Both the position numbers and the translations under genes were made by a program. The notes beneath the pieces were generated by a model, which saw only the letters and a list, made by a program, of their open reading frames with translations, had not been told where the DNA came from and made no database searches. This document shows positions 42,926 through 55,274 of a stretch of DNA of 64,000 bases, one piece after another; the first letter of the stretch is position 1, and the number at the start of each line of letters is the position of its first letter. The DNA is from Armigeres subalbatus (taxonomy: Eukaryota > Arthropoda > Insecta > Diptera > Culicidae): positions 43,831,065-43,895,064 of the forward strand of contig NC_085141.1 of assembly GCF_024139115.2 (NCBI RefSeq). The letters are read 5' to 3'.

Positions 42926-44891
42926 TGAACGGCCTTGAGATCCTTCATCACTCCTCATATCAGATCACGGGATATATCGTAGGAATCTTTAAACCAAACA
43001 TAGAAGAAAGCGTAAAACTTTGAGACAGACTCAGCTGACCCATTTACTTGCGATCAGCTGATCCAAAGCAAATTAAAATAAACGATCGTGCATACGAAAT
43101 AATATACATACAAGAGGGCAAAAACATTGCCACTGGTAAGGGACCAACGCCCGGCGATTCACATACGGAGCATCATATTTCAATTTTATTAGTGGCAATT
43201 ATTGTACGCAGGGAAACGTTCATTACCTTTCCCAACGTAATGGAACGACAAGTACGTTATTAAGGGTCAATGTGGCATAAAATCACTATTGATAGTATAA
43301 TTAATTTTACTTTCGACCGTTAAATCGAAATGGTCGATATATTTACTCGGATTTTCCGGCGCAAACAATTGAGCATAATCTACTATATATGCTCAACTCG
43401 ATGGGATGGAAGGATATGCACAGCCTTATGTGCCGACACCTTCCTAAAACTATTTTTAAATACTGATGGCAGTGAGATATTGTAAAAACAAGGCCGAATA
43501 TATTCAATTACTCAACGCAAAGTAATTTAAGCAATCAACATAAATTTAAAATGTTGCATGTAGGAATTGTTGGGTTAATTTACTTTCATCAATTTAAAAG
43601 CTATGTGAAATATCGCATACCCTTATCCCGCTTTGTCGAAACCGTCCAAAACAGCACTTTCAGATTTACTTACCTGGAGCGTGTCGGATTGACATGTTCA
43701 AACGTGCTCACATATTGGACAGTGCACGATATAGCGGTACATAGCCGCGATCGTCATTGATGATGATGCATTGGCGCATATGTATAGGACACTAAGGAAA
43801 GAATTTGTTTGGGTGAGGAGCGCGGAATAATAACTTAGCCAAAATGATAGAGACAATAAGAGTCTTCATTGAATCTACATACACGTATACAGGTGTATTG
43901 ATTTAAAGGGGTTTGTTGCCCAGTATGAAAAACAGAGAGAACATGATTTTGTTCTTACCAATATAAACTTGAAAAGAAATATTGATATTGGGGTCTTAGT
44001 GGTTCGGGAAAAGGAAGAGCCGACCCGAAGGGGTAATGATTCTTTAGGGAAAGGGGAATTTAATTCAAAGCCCAGTTGAAAGAAAGAGAAAAATATTGAT
44101 TGATTGATTTTTAAGAGCATACTTAAAATCAAAGAGTAATACAAGCGGTAGCTGTTAATTGATCGGCGGTATGGTACGCTGTTTTACAAAGAACCCAAGT
44201 TGGGTTCGAATACAGATTTTTAATTGAATGTTTTCACAACTCCGTTGGTTTAGTAGTATCATGCATTATTAAACATTTGGGACTTGTTGAACATTACTCT
44301 GTGAGACAGCAATGTTCAAGTTTAAGTGTAAAGAAAGGGGCAGGACTTAGAGATACTCATTTTATACAAAAAATTATATGAATTAATACATTAGTAAATT
44401 GAAGTAGCCACTTGAATGTGTGCTCGAAATAAGAGAGTTTTAGAGAGTGAAAAGAGAACAGAATTTTTCCAAGAGAATTTCAAAGGGAACATCCAAAAAA
44501 GGGGGCAAAGTTTCGTAAAGTATGGAAGTCCAATATTAAGGCTGAATTGGGTAATCTATGACAAGAAATTAAATAACTGTTGAAAAAATTTGAAATAAAA
44601 AGGAAGATGTTTCGGAATTTATGGATTTTTCAAATAAGTTGATTAAGCATTTCGTGAAAAAGAACTTTAGGGAGCATCCATAAAGAATGCAAAGTTGAGT
44701 AATCAATGGATGCTAAAAAAAAAATTGAGGATATTTACGAAGTTGAAATTAAAACCACATAGTCTGAACAGATAAATGTGGGATGAAGAAAATGATTACG
44801 TTATTTAAGGATTCTCGGATCTTTCGTGGGGTCCAAAGTCCAGTCTGATGCAATTCATGAAATCATTATGAAATTCAGAACTCGGATTGAC

Positions 44892-44929
44892 TATATATAC
44901 CGTGTGCTTTTCCAAGCTCGGGGTCAGTC
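44892..44929 (+). promoter_or_regulatory. Core promoter of the LTR (TATA box and initiator)
   Basis: TATATATA at 44892-44899 and TCAGTC at 44924-44929; 34 nt separate the first T of TATA from the A of the initiator, close to the usual spacing. The 3' LTR has the same pair at 57230-57237 and 57262-57267. This would place the U3/R border near 44926, with R-U5 of about 640 bp. Confidence 0.65.
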
Positions 44930-45104
44930 CCAAATATTCAGTAACACCTTTATTGGAATTCGGCGCTTTCTAGGTTTCCCTAGCCGGCCTACCGAATACT
45001 CCAATTGAGTCAGGGTCAGTCCCAAATATTCAGCAGCACCTTTATTGGAATTCGGCGCTTTCTAGGTTTCCCTAGCCGGCCTACCGAACACTCCAATTGA
45101 ATCA
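44921..45104 (+). repeat. 92-bp tandem duplication inside the LTR
   Basis: Units 44921-45012 and 45013-45104 differ at only a few positions (for example GTAACACC against GCAGCACC). Each begins GGGTCAGTCCCAAATATTCA, so the initiator TCAGTC is itself duplicated (second at 45016-45021). The duplication is present in the 3' LTR as well, so it predates this insertion. Confidence 0.85.
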
Positions 45105-45570
45105 GGGTTGTCCCTTAGACACCTCGACACTCGTGACTAGTGCACGAATCGAGATCTAAGTTTAAATTAATTAACTTCTTGAAAAAGATAAAAATTGAAC
45201 AGGTCCGTCGCGGTAAAGTCGAAAAACGGTGTTACAGTCTCTTGATAAGTATCGAAAAAAAAGTGTTAGAAACTTGTGAAAATTTCATACGGAAAATAGT
45301 GCGAAATCCGTTGAAATGGATAATATTTGAGTTTAATTCCTAGGGAAAAAGTGTAATTATAAGAAACAAGTGTTACATAGTAGAAGAAAAGTATTATTGT
45401 AAGAACTAAATAGTGTTACATAAATAAAAGTTCTTATTCCAATCGTAACTGAGTGTTTGAACTAGAAAAACCGAAAGACCAGTGCCGCGCCTTCGGCCCC
45501 GAACACTTCATATATCGTGGTAGAAGCGTCTTAATATTCCGCTCGGGACATTTATCTTCTCCGCTACATA

Positions 45571-45582
45571 TGGTGACAGCGG
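45571..45582 (+). other. Candidate primer-binding site
   Basis: TGGTGACAGCGG begins two bases after the 5' LTR and starts with TGG, the complement of tRNA CCA. I do not assign the tRNA. The same sequence occurs at 57907-57918 inside the long tail of the 3' LTR. Confidence 0.6.
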
Positions 45583-46116
45583 AAAAAGACTGTTTTCGCA
45601 ACAGAGGAACGCTAATTTTTGATTAAGTGAAAATCAGTGCCGAAGAAAATAAGAACAAACATCAGATAAGTAGAAGTGGTTTTGCGGAGAAAAATACAAA
45701 AAACGACCACAAGATCGAGCACCAGGTCTTGAACATGGAAACAACAATAATACATGGAATTTTAATATGGTAAGTAACAAACCTTTTTCTTTAATTTGAG
45801 TGCCTTAAAACATGTTGGATATTATTTCTCATCATCAATAGTGAAAATATTTGCTGATTTTGACATTATTCAAATAAATGTCAAGTTTGGACGATTCATT
45901 TGAAAAAGATTCTGAACAATTAGAACAAATTCAAGAATTCTTTTAAGGAATTCGATAATTTAAACAAAAATAGAACCAGAACCAGGTCTTTACAGGAATT
46001 TTTCATAAAACAGAAATCTTAAAAGCGGCGTTAGAAGAATTCGAGAACATTGTCCAAAATATGAACAATTAAACGAAACTGAAATTTGGAATGATTTAAC
46101 AGATAAACTGGATATT

Positions 46117-47606
46117 GTGAAAAAGAAATATGAAAATTGTATTCAAATATTAGAAAATACCAAAACAAAAAGAAATACGGAAAAGAACTCTGAAATTCAA
46201 GCAGGAAAATTTCATAATTTGAGGAATAGACATGTGAGTGTTAGTGAAGATCATTTTCCAATTAGTATTGAGGATTTTTCGAATCTGAACGTGTCCATAT
46301 CTGGCACAGATTTATATTTTGGACCAATACGTGATCCTAATCTTCTATCATCTACATTAAATAACGCTGATCAATCTGAAATCGATACCAAATCTTTGAT
46401 ATTAAACGAGCTACAAGAATTTAGTGTTAAATTTGAGCCGGTATACAAATCATTCTTGAACAAAATGGCTTACGAATTCCCCACAGAAAAAGCAATTAAA
46501 TGCATTCCAGAATTTCGAGGAACAGCAGCTGAATTGGATGGCTTTTGTTCCAAGCAGACTATTTTGCAAAATTCATTCCACCAAGGAATGATCAGAATGA
46601 GATCCATGAAACCGAAACGGAACTCATTCATGTAATATTATCCAAATTGAAAGGACCAGCAGCATTGCATTTCAAACGAATACATGCCGATACTTGGGTA
46701 GAAATTAGAGATAATTTGCAAAGAGAATTCAAAGGAAAATTGAAATTAGAAGAATTGTTTCAAAAGATTGAAACGTTGGAACAAGGAAAACAGAAACCTT
46801 TCAAAGTTACAAAGATAGGGTGCTTACTATGGAACAACACATTGATGAATATGAAGCGAACAGAGGGGCGGCGAAAATTCATACGCTCTCAGAAACTTAC
46901 GACTCCATTTCTTAGGAGGGCTTAAAATAGAAACTTGAAAAACTTAGCCAAAGCACATAAGGAGGATAGTTTGGAAAACTTGATAACTTATCTGCAGGAG
47001 GAATGTATAGATGTGGAGCAGATAGAACAAATTGAGCATAGATTGCAGGATGCTCATATTGCAGAATCACACAGACTTGAAAAAGAAGAGCAAAAATTCA
47101 ACAACCAAAGAAAAAACTTCGGAAATTTCAGAAACAGAAACAATGTTTACAGCAACAGAAACATTGACCATGACGACAGAAATGATCAAAGGAATAGAAA
47201 TAATGACAGAAACCATTTCAATGGGCAATCTAATAACTACCAGCAAAATCAGGACTACGGATATCCGAATAATAATAGTTATCGAAATCGAAATGATAAT
47301 TATTCAAGAAATGACAGACATTACAATTCCCCTCGCAACGAACGAAATAACTTTGAACAAAATTCTTACAGAAATAACGGTAACCAATATGACAACAATC
47401 ATAGCCAAAACAATAGAAACAATTCGAATCAAAATTATAGGAATGAATCACCGCATCAAAACAACGGAAATAGAAATTACTTTAATACGAACGGAAATTC
47501 AAACTCTGAAAACAGAAGATTCGAACCATTACGTGAAGGAAACTGGAATAACCGAAATTTTGAATACAATCAGAAGCAAAAAACTAAACCATGGGGGTTT
47601 GGATAG
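46117..47606 (+). pseudogene. Gypsy-type gag, frameshifted
   Basis: Coding pieces: 46117-46635, 46545-46925 and 46935-47606, connected by at least three frame changes. The middle carries a capsid-like region (IPEFRGTAAELDGF, then ILSKLKGPAALHFKR and WVEIRDNLQREFKG). The C-terminal 170 residues are Asn/Arg-rich (RNRNNVYSNRNIDHDDRNDQ) and contain no CCHC knuckle, as in several insect gypsy-group gags that use basic tails for RNA binding. Upstream, 46020-46116 is in frame with coding-like sequence, so the true start may be earlier. Confidence 0.78.
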
Positions 47607-48360
47607 GAAAAAGATAGACGGATCCCACTGTTTTTATACACAAGTATATGATACTGATGCACAATACGAAGAAGAAGAAACAGGAAAATTATTTGCAACA
47701 AGCCCTATGCATGGAGGCTTTTCAACCGGTTTTTATTGGAAACTGGCAACCGCAGAAAATCCACAATACAATGAGAGATACTACTTGGATACAAGTATCT
47801 GTTATAATTTCATTCATCAGAGCACCGCAATCAAAGTCGGAGCAACAAAAATAGACCCATTCAAACATGCATGGATATGCGTAAATGGTAAACAAGTGCC
47901 ATCCATTGGAACAATATGGATTCATTTAACAATAGGAGAACTAATCATACCGACAAAATTCCACGTGGTGGATAAATTAGGAGTACCAGCCAAAATTGGG
48001 TACAAATTTGCTAAGGAGCATATCGAATCAACATACATGAATTTCGAGGAAACACGTTTTAAACTAAAAAGATCAGAGAACACTTCTCTAAATGTTTACG
48101 GATTTGTAAGCAAGGATTTAATAGAATATGAAGAAAGAGATAAGTACGAGAAAAACATCGATTCGGTTATCCAACAGAATAAACAGAATTATGACTTTAA
48201 AAGCGATATAGATTCCGAATCTATCACAACAGAATCTTCGAAACCCGAAACAACTGGATCATTCTCAGAAATAATTGAACCAATAATGGATGAATCAGGT
48301 AGATTTGAACTTTTTCCAAACAACAAGAATCAATTCGGAACCCACATAATGATGGTCTAG
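47593..48360 (+). pseudogene. Pol N-terminus with first, altered aspartic-protease-like domain
   Basis: The open frame overlaps the end of gag and stops at 48358-48360. Around 47788 it encodes YYLDTSICYNF, with Asp-Thr-Ser where retropepsins have Asp-Thr/Ser-Gly. FHVVDKL lies 57 codons after the Asp (47959). The same spacing (58 codons, FHLVDNL) occurs in the second domain at 49026, so the two look like diverged duplicates. After the domain comes an acidic Ser/Thr-rich linker to the stop. Loss of the Gly suggests a non-catalytic partner. The 47032-47592 part of this frame is a shadow of gag. Confidence 0.6.
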
Positions 48361-49009
48361 AAAATATCAACTTCAATGTCGACACAAAAGATAATACATG
48401 GAAAACATATCCTTACGAAGAGTTTGTAAAAGCAATGCCACAGCTTAGACAGAAATCAATAAGATTGACGACAAAAATACTGGAGGAATATGAAACAGAT
48501 GCTACATTTTTAATAATTAACAGTCTATCAGCTTATAAAGAACTGAAGAATTTCATCGACCTTCCGTATGGTCTAAAACCACATTTAAATGGAAGAATTT
48601 TTCATTTCCTAATAAAAAGAACTTGGGGTATATTAATGAATGGTACTAAGGAAACAGATTTTAACTCGAAAGTATTTTCAAAGGACTCATAGATGGATTC
48701 CATAACGGTCCAGAATTTGCCAAGTTGGCGAAAATTATTCAAGTATTCTCCTTTAAAGATTTACTCGACACATTAAGTTTAGACATTTTAAGATACATAG
48801 CAGACACATTCAATAAGGAATTCATAGTGTACACTGCAGATAAAGACAACAATGGAGGCTATACTTACGACAGAAAATTAGCCAAACTAAACGAGGACAT
48901 GGGATTTGTATTTATAGCAAAATCAGATAAAACGTGGTCATATAGAAAAGCCACAAGACATTCAAAACTCAAACATTGCAGCTCAAGTTACAACGGAATT
49001 AACTTATGA
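48361..49009 (+). pseudogene. Pol segment of unknown identity between two protease-like domains
   Basis: About 200 residues in two frames (48435-48692 and 48725-49009) with protein-like composition. The first contains FIDLPYGLKPHLNGRIFHFL, the second DILRYIADTFNKEFIVYTAD and GGYTYDRKLAKLNEDMGF. Frame changes lie near 48690 and 48960. I recognise no domain; order and position in pol show that it is element-derived. It might be a captured host domain. Confidence 0.5.
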
Positions 49010-49025
49010 TAATGATAAATATTTC

Positions 49026-50123
49026 ATGGAGTTGGCGTCAGTGGACAAGCCCATGAATAAAGTAAAATATTTAATAGATACAGGTTCTTCAGTAAACCTA
49101 TTAAGATATGATTTATTAAGCTATGTAGGCGTTAAAAGTTTTAATACGGATGAGATAATTACACTAGTGGGTATAGAAAATGGTAGTAAAGTAACACTCG
49201 GGAGAGCAGACGTAGAATTACTTATCAATGGAATAAGATTTATAACTACTTTTCACTTAGTAGACAATTTAATAATGCCAGGTATCATGGGAATAGAATT
49301 CCTTAAACAATATGTATCAAACATTAGTGAAAACTTCAGAACAATTACTTTGAAAGCAGGTGCAAACCATTTCGAAGGTTCGATATCAAGTAGAAACAAC
49401 AATAGGTACGTGCATACTATTAACAAAATTCAAACAAGTACATTGATCAATCAAAACACGTATTTTAACCAATTCGAAAACGATTGGCAGCATAATGATG
49501 ATGAGATATGTAAACCAAATCAAGTTATCAACAACATGAGTCCGGAATATGGATCGGATCATGCAGATGAATATTATTACGACGAAACTACAATGATTGA
49601 ATCTTCAGAACAAAAATTGAATGATAATATGGGCGACAACGATATTGATGAATATGAAGAAAACGAATATCGGGAAGAGAATTCAGAAATACAATGGAAA
49701 CCTGTGGATTTGGACTCCAACCAAGACTACAGCTTGGTAGAAAACAAGAATCGAAAGCAAATAAGAGGCAATGAACGCTGTAGTAAATTACTAGAAATAA
49801 TCGACTTCAAGCATTTAAAGAAACCTAACTTCAATGCGATAGAAGAAATTATGGCGAAATATAGCGACGTATTTTATTTGAAAGAAGATAAGCTTACAAT
49901 AACGAATGCTGCAATGCATGAAATTGAAACCACAACAAATGTACCAATTAATAAACGACAATACAGATTTCCAGAATCTACCAAGAAGCATATTAATGAA
50001 GAAATTGATGAAATGTACAAGCAAGGCATTATTAGGCCAAGTAAAGTCCATGGAATGCACCTGTGTTATGCATTCCGAAGAAAGATTTTGATGAAGAAGG
50101 AAACAAGAAATATCGAATTGTAG
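49026..50123 (+). pseudogene. Pol: retropepsin domain and RT N-terminus
   Basis: An open frame of 365 codons. Residues 17-21 (49074-49088) encode IDTGS, the canonical retropepsin active site, followed by FHLVDNL and GIMGIEFL. A long acidic linker (many Asp, Glu, Asn; about 150 residues) follows, then YSDVFYLKEDKL and IETTTNVPINKRQYRFPES, which is the entry to the Ty3/gypsy RT. A frame change near 50045 ends the frame early. The protease would process Gag-Pol in the particle. Confidence 0.85.
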
Positions 50124-51045
50124 TAGATTTTAGAGCGTTAAACTTGATCACGAAACCATTTGTATATCCAATTCCATTAATAGATGAAATAATGGACAAT
50201 TTGGGGATAGTGCATATTTTTCAACCATTGACTTAAAGTCAGGATTTTATCAGGTTCCAATTCACCCTAAAGATGCAGCCAAAACTGCTTTCTCAACACC
50301 AAGAGGACATTTTGAATTCACAAGGATGCCAATGGGACTAAGAAACAGTCCATCAACATTTCAAAGATTAATGAACACAATAATTTACGAGATTAAAGAT
50401 GTCAAAGCTATTGTTTATTTAGACGACATCATTGTTTTTGGAAAAACAATAGAGGAACATAACGAAAATCTTATTAAAATACTTGAAGCTCTTAGAAGGC
50501 ACAATTTGAAAATTGAGCCTACGAAATGTCAAATTCTGAAAACTCAGTTAAAATTCTTAGGACACATGGTAGATAAAAATGGAAAACGACCATTAAATGA
50601 TAATATTAAAGTTATTAAAGAAATGTCTGTACCCAAGACAGTGAAAGGAGTAAGATCATTTTAGGAACTGTGAACTTCTATGGCAAATTCATACCTGGAA
50701 TAGCCGAGAAACGGAAACCCTTGAATGAATTATTGAGGAAAATGTTAAATTTGTTTGGTCGGATGACTGCCAAAAAGCATTTGAGGAACTGAGAAACTTT
50801 TAACATCGGACTCACTCTTATCCAGACCAAATTATAAAGACACGTTTGTTATTACTACCGACGCGAGTGAACATGGCATTGGTGCGGTACTATCGAATGA
50901 AAATTCAATTGATAAACCCATAGCTTATGCTAGTAGGAGTCTTATAGTAGCAGAAAAAAGGTATCATACAATCGAAAAAGAATTACTCGCAATAGTGTGG
51001 GCAGTTCAGCATTTCAGACATTACATATATCATCAGAGGTTTATT
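50060..51045 (+). pseudogene. Pol: Ty3/gypsy reverse transcriptase and partial RNase H
   Basis: Continues RT in shifting frames: VVDFRALNLITKP, FSTIDLKSGFYQVPIH, FTRMPMGLRNSPSTFQR and the catalytic YLDD at 50416-50427. The connection has FLGHMVDKNG and NFYGKFIPG. RNase H begins near 50850 with TTDASEHGIGAVLS and reaches KELLAIVWAVQHFRHY near 51020. It then breaks off; the rest of RNase H and all of the integrase (HHCC, DDE) are missing. Frame changes near 50205, 50664 and 50800. Confidence 0.9.
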
Positions 51046-51330
51046 GTCTTATTGTTTATTGTTATTACAGACAAAAAGAAAAATTGATATATACTAATGA
51101 CATAGAAACTGGGTTGAACAACCCAAAGAATACAACAACAATCGATGGAACGTTGAACAGAAAAGACACAATTAGCCAAATAAAAGAAGAAAATGAGCTC
51201 ACTCAAATAGGAACAATAAACGAAGGTACCGACACTCAAATTATTTCGAACACTATGGATAATAAGGAGAGGAAAATTACGGAAAACAAACAGAAGACGA
51301 AACAATATTCATCAGCAAATATATACTGAA
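51046..51330 (+). other. Chimeric end of pol after an internal deletion
   Basis: After the RNase H break the sequence has a pyrimidine-rich TTTATTGTTATTACAG (acceptor-like, ending near 51070) and a Thr/Asn/Lys-rich open frame to 51329 with no integrase motifs. Either the deletion joined RNase H to the element's downstream region, or this is the acceptor of a spliced subgenomic RNA. The first is simpler. Confidence 0.45.
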
Positions 51331-54300
51331 TATGGGAAAAGGAAATGTATTAAGCAGTTTTCACAAATATGACGAAGTAATGTTACAGTTGCACAAAACC
51401 TTGAATGGACACCCATCAAAGCCTTAGCATGAAACAGAACGGAATTATTATCTTTGAATACTCTAAAAATATCATGGACTTTGAAAATGGAAAGTATTTC
51501 AGACATCTAATACGAAAAATGGAAACATTAATTCAATTAAAGGTAATTGGTAATTATTGCTTTATTATGCAATAATCAAATAAATAAAATAACCATAGGA
51601 TAATTTACTAAATCATAACAAATTAAGTTAGGAACTTATAATTTTGCATACTAATATACATATGTTTATAGTACAACTAATAAATTTTCATTTGTTTTTT
51701 ATTTTAAAATGTTTATAAATACTATGAATTAATCGCAAGGATTGAGTATCATTTCAGAAGCACGCCTAGAGCCATGATCGATGAGGGGGGAGAGGTTGTA
51801 GCAATTTCTCAACCAAAACCGCCCTAAATACTAAAGAAGTAAGTATAACACGATAGACGTAGCAACAAGTATTTTGCAGGAAGAAATTTTTATTGAATTT
51901 ATACGTCCCCAAAACCTGCAGAAGACATTCATTGCTACAACACAAAGATAAATTTAATGGGAATAATACTGGGAAAACAAAATAATCGAAAAAAATGATA
52001 ATAATAGTAAGTAAGGTTCATAATAAAATAACTTAAGCATGTGAAAAGGTAGCAAGGAATTAATACCGAATCGAATAACTAAAGTAAGTGAAAAGTAACA
52101 CAGACTGTAGGAGCAGGTCCTTATATTTGCAAAGTCTAATAAAAATTATAGGATAGTGAACTATTCACAATAATTTGAGAAAATTTAAATATGCACAACT
52201 TACTCGAGAGACGGTCGAGATAGCATCTATTGAAGACGAACAGACGACATCGGCAGAGAAGGAAGACATCAACGGCTCACGATATACATACCATAGTTAA
52301 TTGGTATCACCGGAACGACGGGTCATACGGTGGGTTGAAGATCGAGAGTGTGGGGGATCAGGAGACAGAAGACGAAATATTCGGAGATTATCAATGAAGG
52401 CGAACTCAACCAGGAAGTGAAAGGGTTAAATACATCATACGAAATCAACAATACGAATTAAAGTGACAAATAACAGGCGAAGACGGATGTGCATCATACG
52501 AAAACAAAAAGGCGATTGGAGACAAGTGAATGACAAGACATTATACAAAGCTGAAAGCAAGGACATATTCAGGAGCATCATCATACACAACCGAAAGTGC
52601 AAGAAGAGATTTTAATTCAACCCTTGGAGATGATTTTGGAAGAGTTAAAGTAACACAATAATGACAGAACGAGCAGATACAAGTCGCCTCACAAAGATAA
52701 AAACAACGTTAAGACGAAATTTTAGAACAATCAACAATTCAACAGTGTTCATCAATTTAACCAGACGGCCCCAAAAAGTCAATTCAAAGCAGAGGTCCTA
52801 AAACTACAGCGGAGGCGGGTCTAACACAAAGGCAACTTATCAAGTAATCAAAATTTCCACAAGCTGAAGCCAATACACAGCGAAATTCAAAAAGTAACAA
52901 GAAAGACTTCGAATCAAACACAAACAATGCGAACATCATGATAACGGTACAACATCTAAGAATCCATACATTTAAGCAGTGTGACACACGTCAATCCATC
53001 ACGACTTGCTAACTAGCAACTTATCTGAACGGAAGCAGCTTAAAACTATTAAAAAGGCACTGTAATAACGTCAAACTATTACAATGTTCCATGCAGAAAA
53101 TCATTGAAATACAACTAGAGCAGAGCTACTTCTACTCCGCTGGAGATATCACGTCAGATTTATACAAGTGGCCGGTACAACAGCAATTTTTGCACACTAC
53201 AAACAATAGACATCATTTACCAAAACATCATCATGGCTTGGCCAAAACAATTTCATCGAAGACTACAAATTTAGACGGCAGTACAAAGGTACCCACACGA
53301 GAGGAGCAGCTTAAGAGGCGAAACAAGTAAGGCATCAGAAAGCACAAGACGATACGGAAGAATCAAACAGCAGACTAGGAACCCTGCACTCGAGATTTAC
53401 AACCAACCAAGTGATCAACAACACTAATGATTACGAGGACGCAAGAGCAACACCAAGTAAAGGCGAGGCGATTCGAGAAGGCTTCATCAGGTAAGAAACT
53501 CTCGAGAAAGTTTATGTGCAAATATGAGAATACTTAAAAGATTAGAGGAAATAAAATGGTCACACGATGAAAGATAAAAAAAAAAAAGGGATATAACAGG
53601 GTAATTTGATAGATTAGAAGAACACGTAATAGATGCAGTATGGTCAGAAAACAAACAAAAAAAAGTTTTTTTTAATAATAAAATAAGTTGATATAACACT
53701 AAGATACGGGTGAAAAATAATTTTGAAATAATACAAAGAGTACGAATTAGGGCAAAATATTTGAAAAATTGCCAAACGCATACAATTATATAGCATTAAA
53801 AGATTACAAAAAAAAATGATTGTTATGATAAATTAGAAGAATAATAGGGAACATGAAAATTGCCGTGGAATAATTGTATATATCAACTCAGAAACGTATC
53901 AATGTATTTAAATCTTGGTTAAGAGAAGCGTTGAAGAATAACACAAAAATGTTAGCCGAACCATATCAAAGATCCAAAAGTAAACTTTGTAAGAAATTTG
54001 TATTAAAAGAATTTATAAAAACACATACAGAACGAATAACATCAAGAGATTCTAACACTAAACTCCACCGAAAGTAAAATTCAGATATGACAGATAATAG
54101 GGTAAATCACTACTTGGGCCTATGGACCCGGTTCCCGGCTTACTACACAGAAAACTAATGATTTATACTGTTTGGAAGCCTTAGGTTTATGATTGATAAT
54201 TTTTAAAAAGTCTCCCATTTATTTTTCACAATATTCAATATCTTTCAATCACTTGTTTTACTCCTAATTGATCCAATTGTAGAAAATAAAAATGTAGATT

Positions 54301-55262
54301 TCAAAATCTCACTCCCCGATGCCACACCACTGAGCCGGAGTGATTCTTTCCACTTTTACAAAACGGTATCATCAAATAAACACCTACCTGAAAATCGTCC
54401 TAGTGCTCGTTACAATCATTGCTTCAAGCTTTTAATCACCACACCATAATGCTCCACACGCACTTCAATCTAATCACTAGAACGTATCACTAGAACTTAT
54501 TTAAACATAATTAGAATACATTTAAAAATGTATTCTCAAACTGAACATAAAATCACCTCGGCCCAAAAACTTCTAGCCGCACCGTGCTGCCAAAAGGCCA
54601 GGAGAATGAAAATGATCCTTCATCGTTGATAGGAAAACTGTTTAATATGTTGACGCTATCATGTTATTTATAATTTTCTCGATTTCAAAAGGTGAAAAAT
54701 ATTGTTTTTAAGTATTTGGAAAAAATTGGATGAGTAAATATATCTTCTCAACCAAATAAAATGATTATGAATGATACCATCTGGCATCTTGTTGTCGTGG
54801 AACGTGCATATTTTTGTTTACGTCGCATTTTCTACCGTCCCGAGAGAGAATGAGAGAAATGTTGAGAGATTGAGTGAAATTTTACTTAGGCCGGGAACTG
54901 ATTTTTGTGATATGCCGAATGGAAATCGCTATGACTGAAATGAGTGCTGCACCTCGTTAATTTAAATCAAATAAAAGCTTTCTTGAACGATATTTAGCAC
55001 GAATAGCTATTTTTTAAGCAGAAGTGAACCCCAATGCAGTATTATACAGCCCACAAAATTCAGGAAAAGTTGCTTCCTGTCATAAATATCAATTGAATAA
55101 TGCAGTCGTACGCATGTTAGGCCAGGAATGGGGTAAGAAACCCTAGTTAATGATTGATAAACAACGGACCATTGAATGATTATATAATAGAAAAATATAT
55201 ATGTTTTTGGCCTACCCTAACAAGCGAAGGATCATTTTCTTAATGAACCTTCACCTCGTTTG
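51331..55262 (+). other. Non-coding 3' interior of the LTR element
   Basis: About 3.9 kb, A-rich on the plus strand, without an env-like or other sustained frame. 52200-53500 is rich in GAAGACGAA- and CATCAAC-type words and has somewhat higher GC. 54110-55140 differs in texture (balanced A and T, CCCACC- and GGCC-containing) and may be a separate insertion, though no terminal repeats were found. Confidence 0.5.
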
Positions 55263-55263
55263 T

Positions 55264-55274
55264 GTGGGAGGAGA
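55264..55274 (+). other. Polypurine tract
   Basis: GTGGGAGGAGA directly precedes the 3' LTR at 55275. It is the expected primer for plus-strand synthesis. Confidence 0.75.

Larger units (their letters stand above)
42926..45568 (+). repeat. 5' LTR (2643 bp)
   Basis: Starts TGAACGGCCTTGAGATCC, ends GCTACA. Holds a TATA/initiator pair (44892-44929), a 92-bp tandem duplication (44921-45104) and an AATAAA signal at 45423-45428, about 500 bp after the initiator. A 71-codon ORF at 43048-43263 is identical in the 3' LTR (55397-55612), as expected for copied LTRs; it has no recognised function. Confidence 0.92.

Noticed and set aside
42226..42938. Long plus-strand ORFs (222 and 235 codons) encoding a 23-residue repeat
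   Set aside because: They follow from a stop-free 23-bp tandem unit in which all plus frames are open; no promoter, start context or unique coding sequence.
43048..43263. 71-codon ORF identical at 55397-55612
   Set aside because: Identity is explained by the two LTRs being copies; no sign that the LTR encodes a protein.
47032..47592. N-terminal half of a 442-codon ORF
   Set aside because: It overlaps the Asn-rich gag in another frame; low-complexity A-rich DNA keeps several frames open. Only the part after about 47593 resembles pol.
51331..55262. An env gene in the LTR element
   Set aside because: No sustained frame, signal peptide, furin-like site or membrane anchor could be seen.
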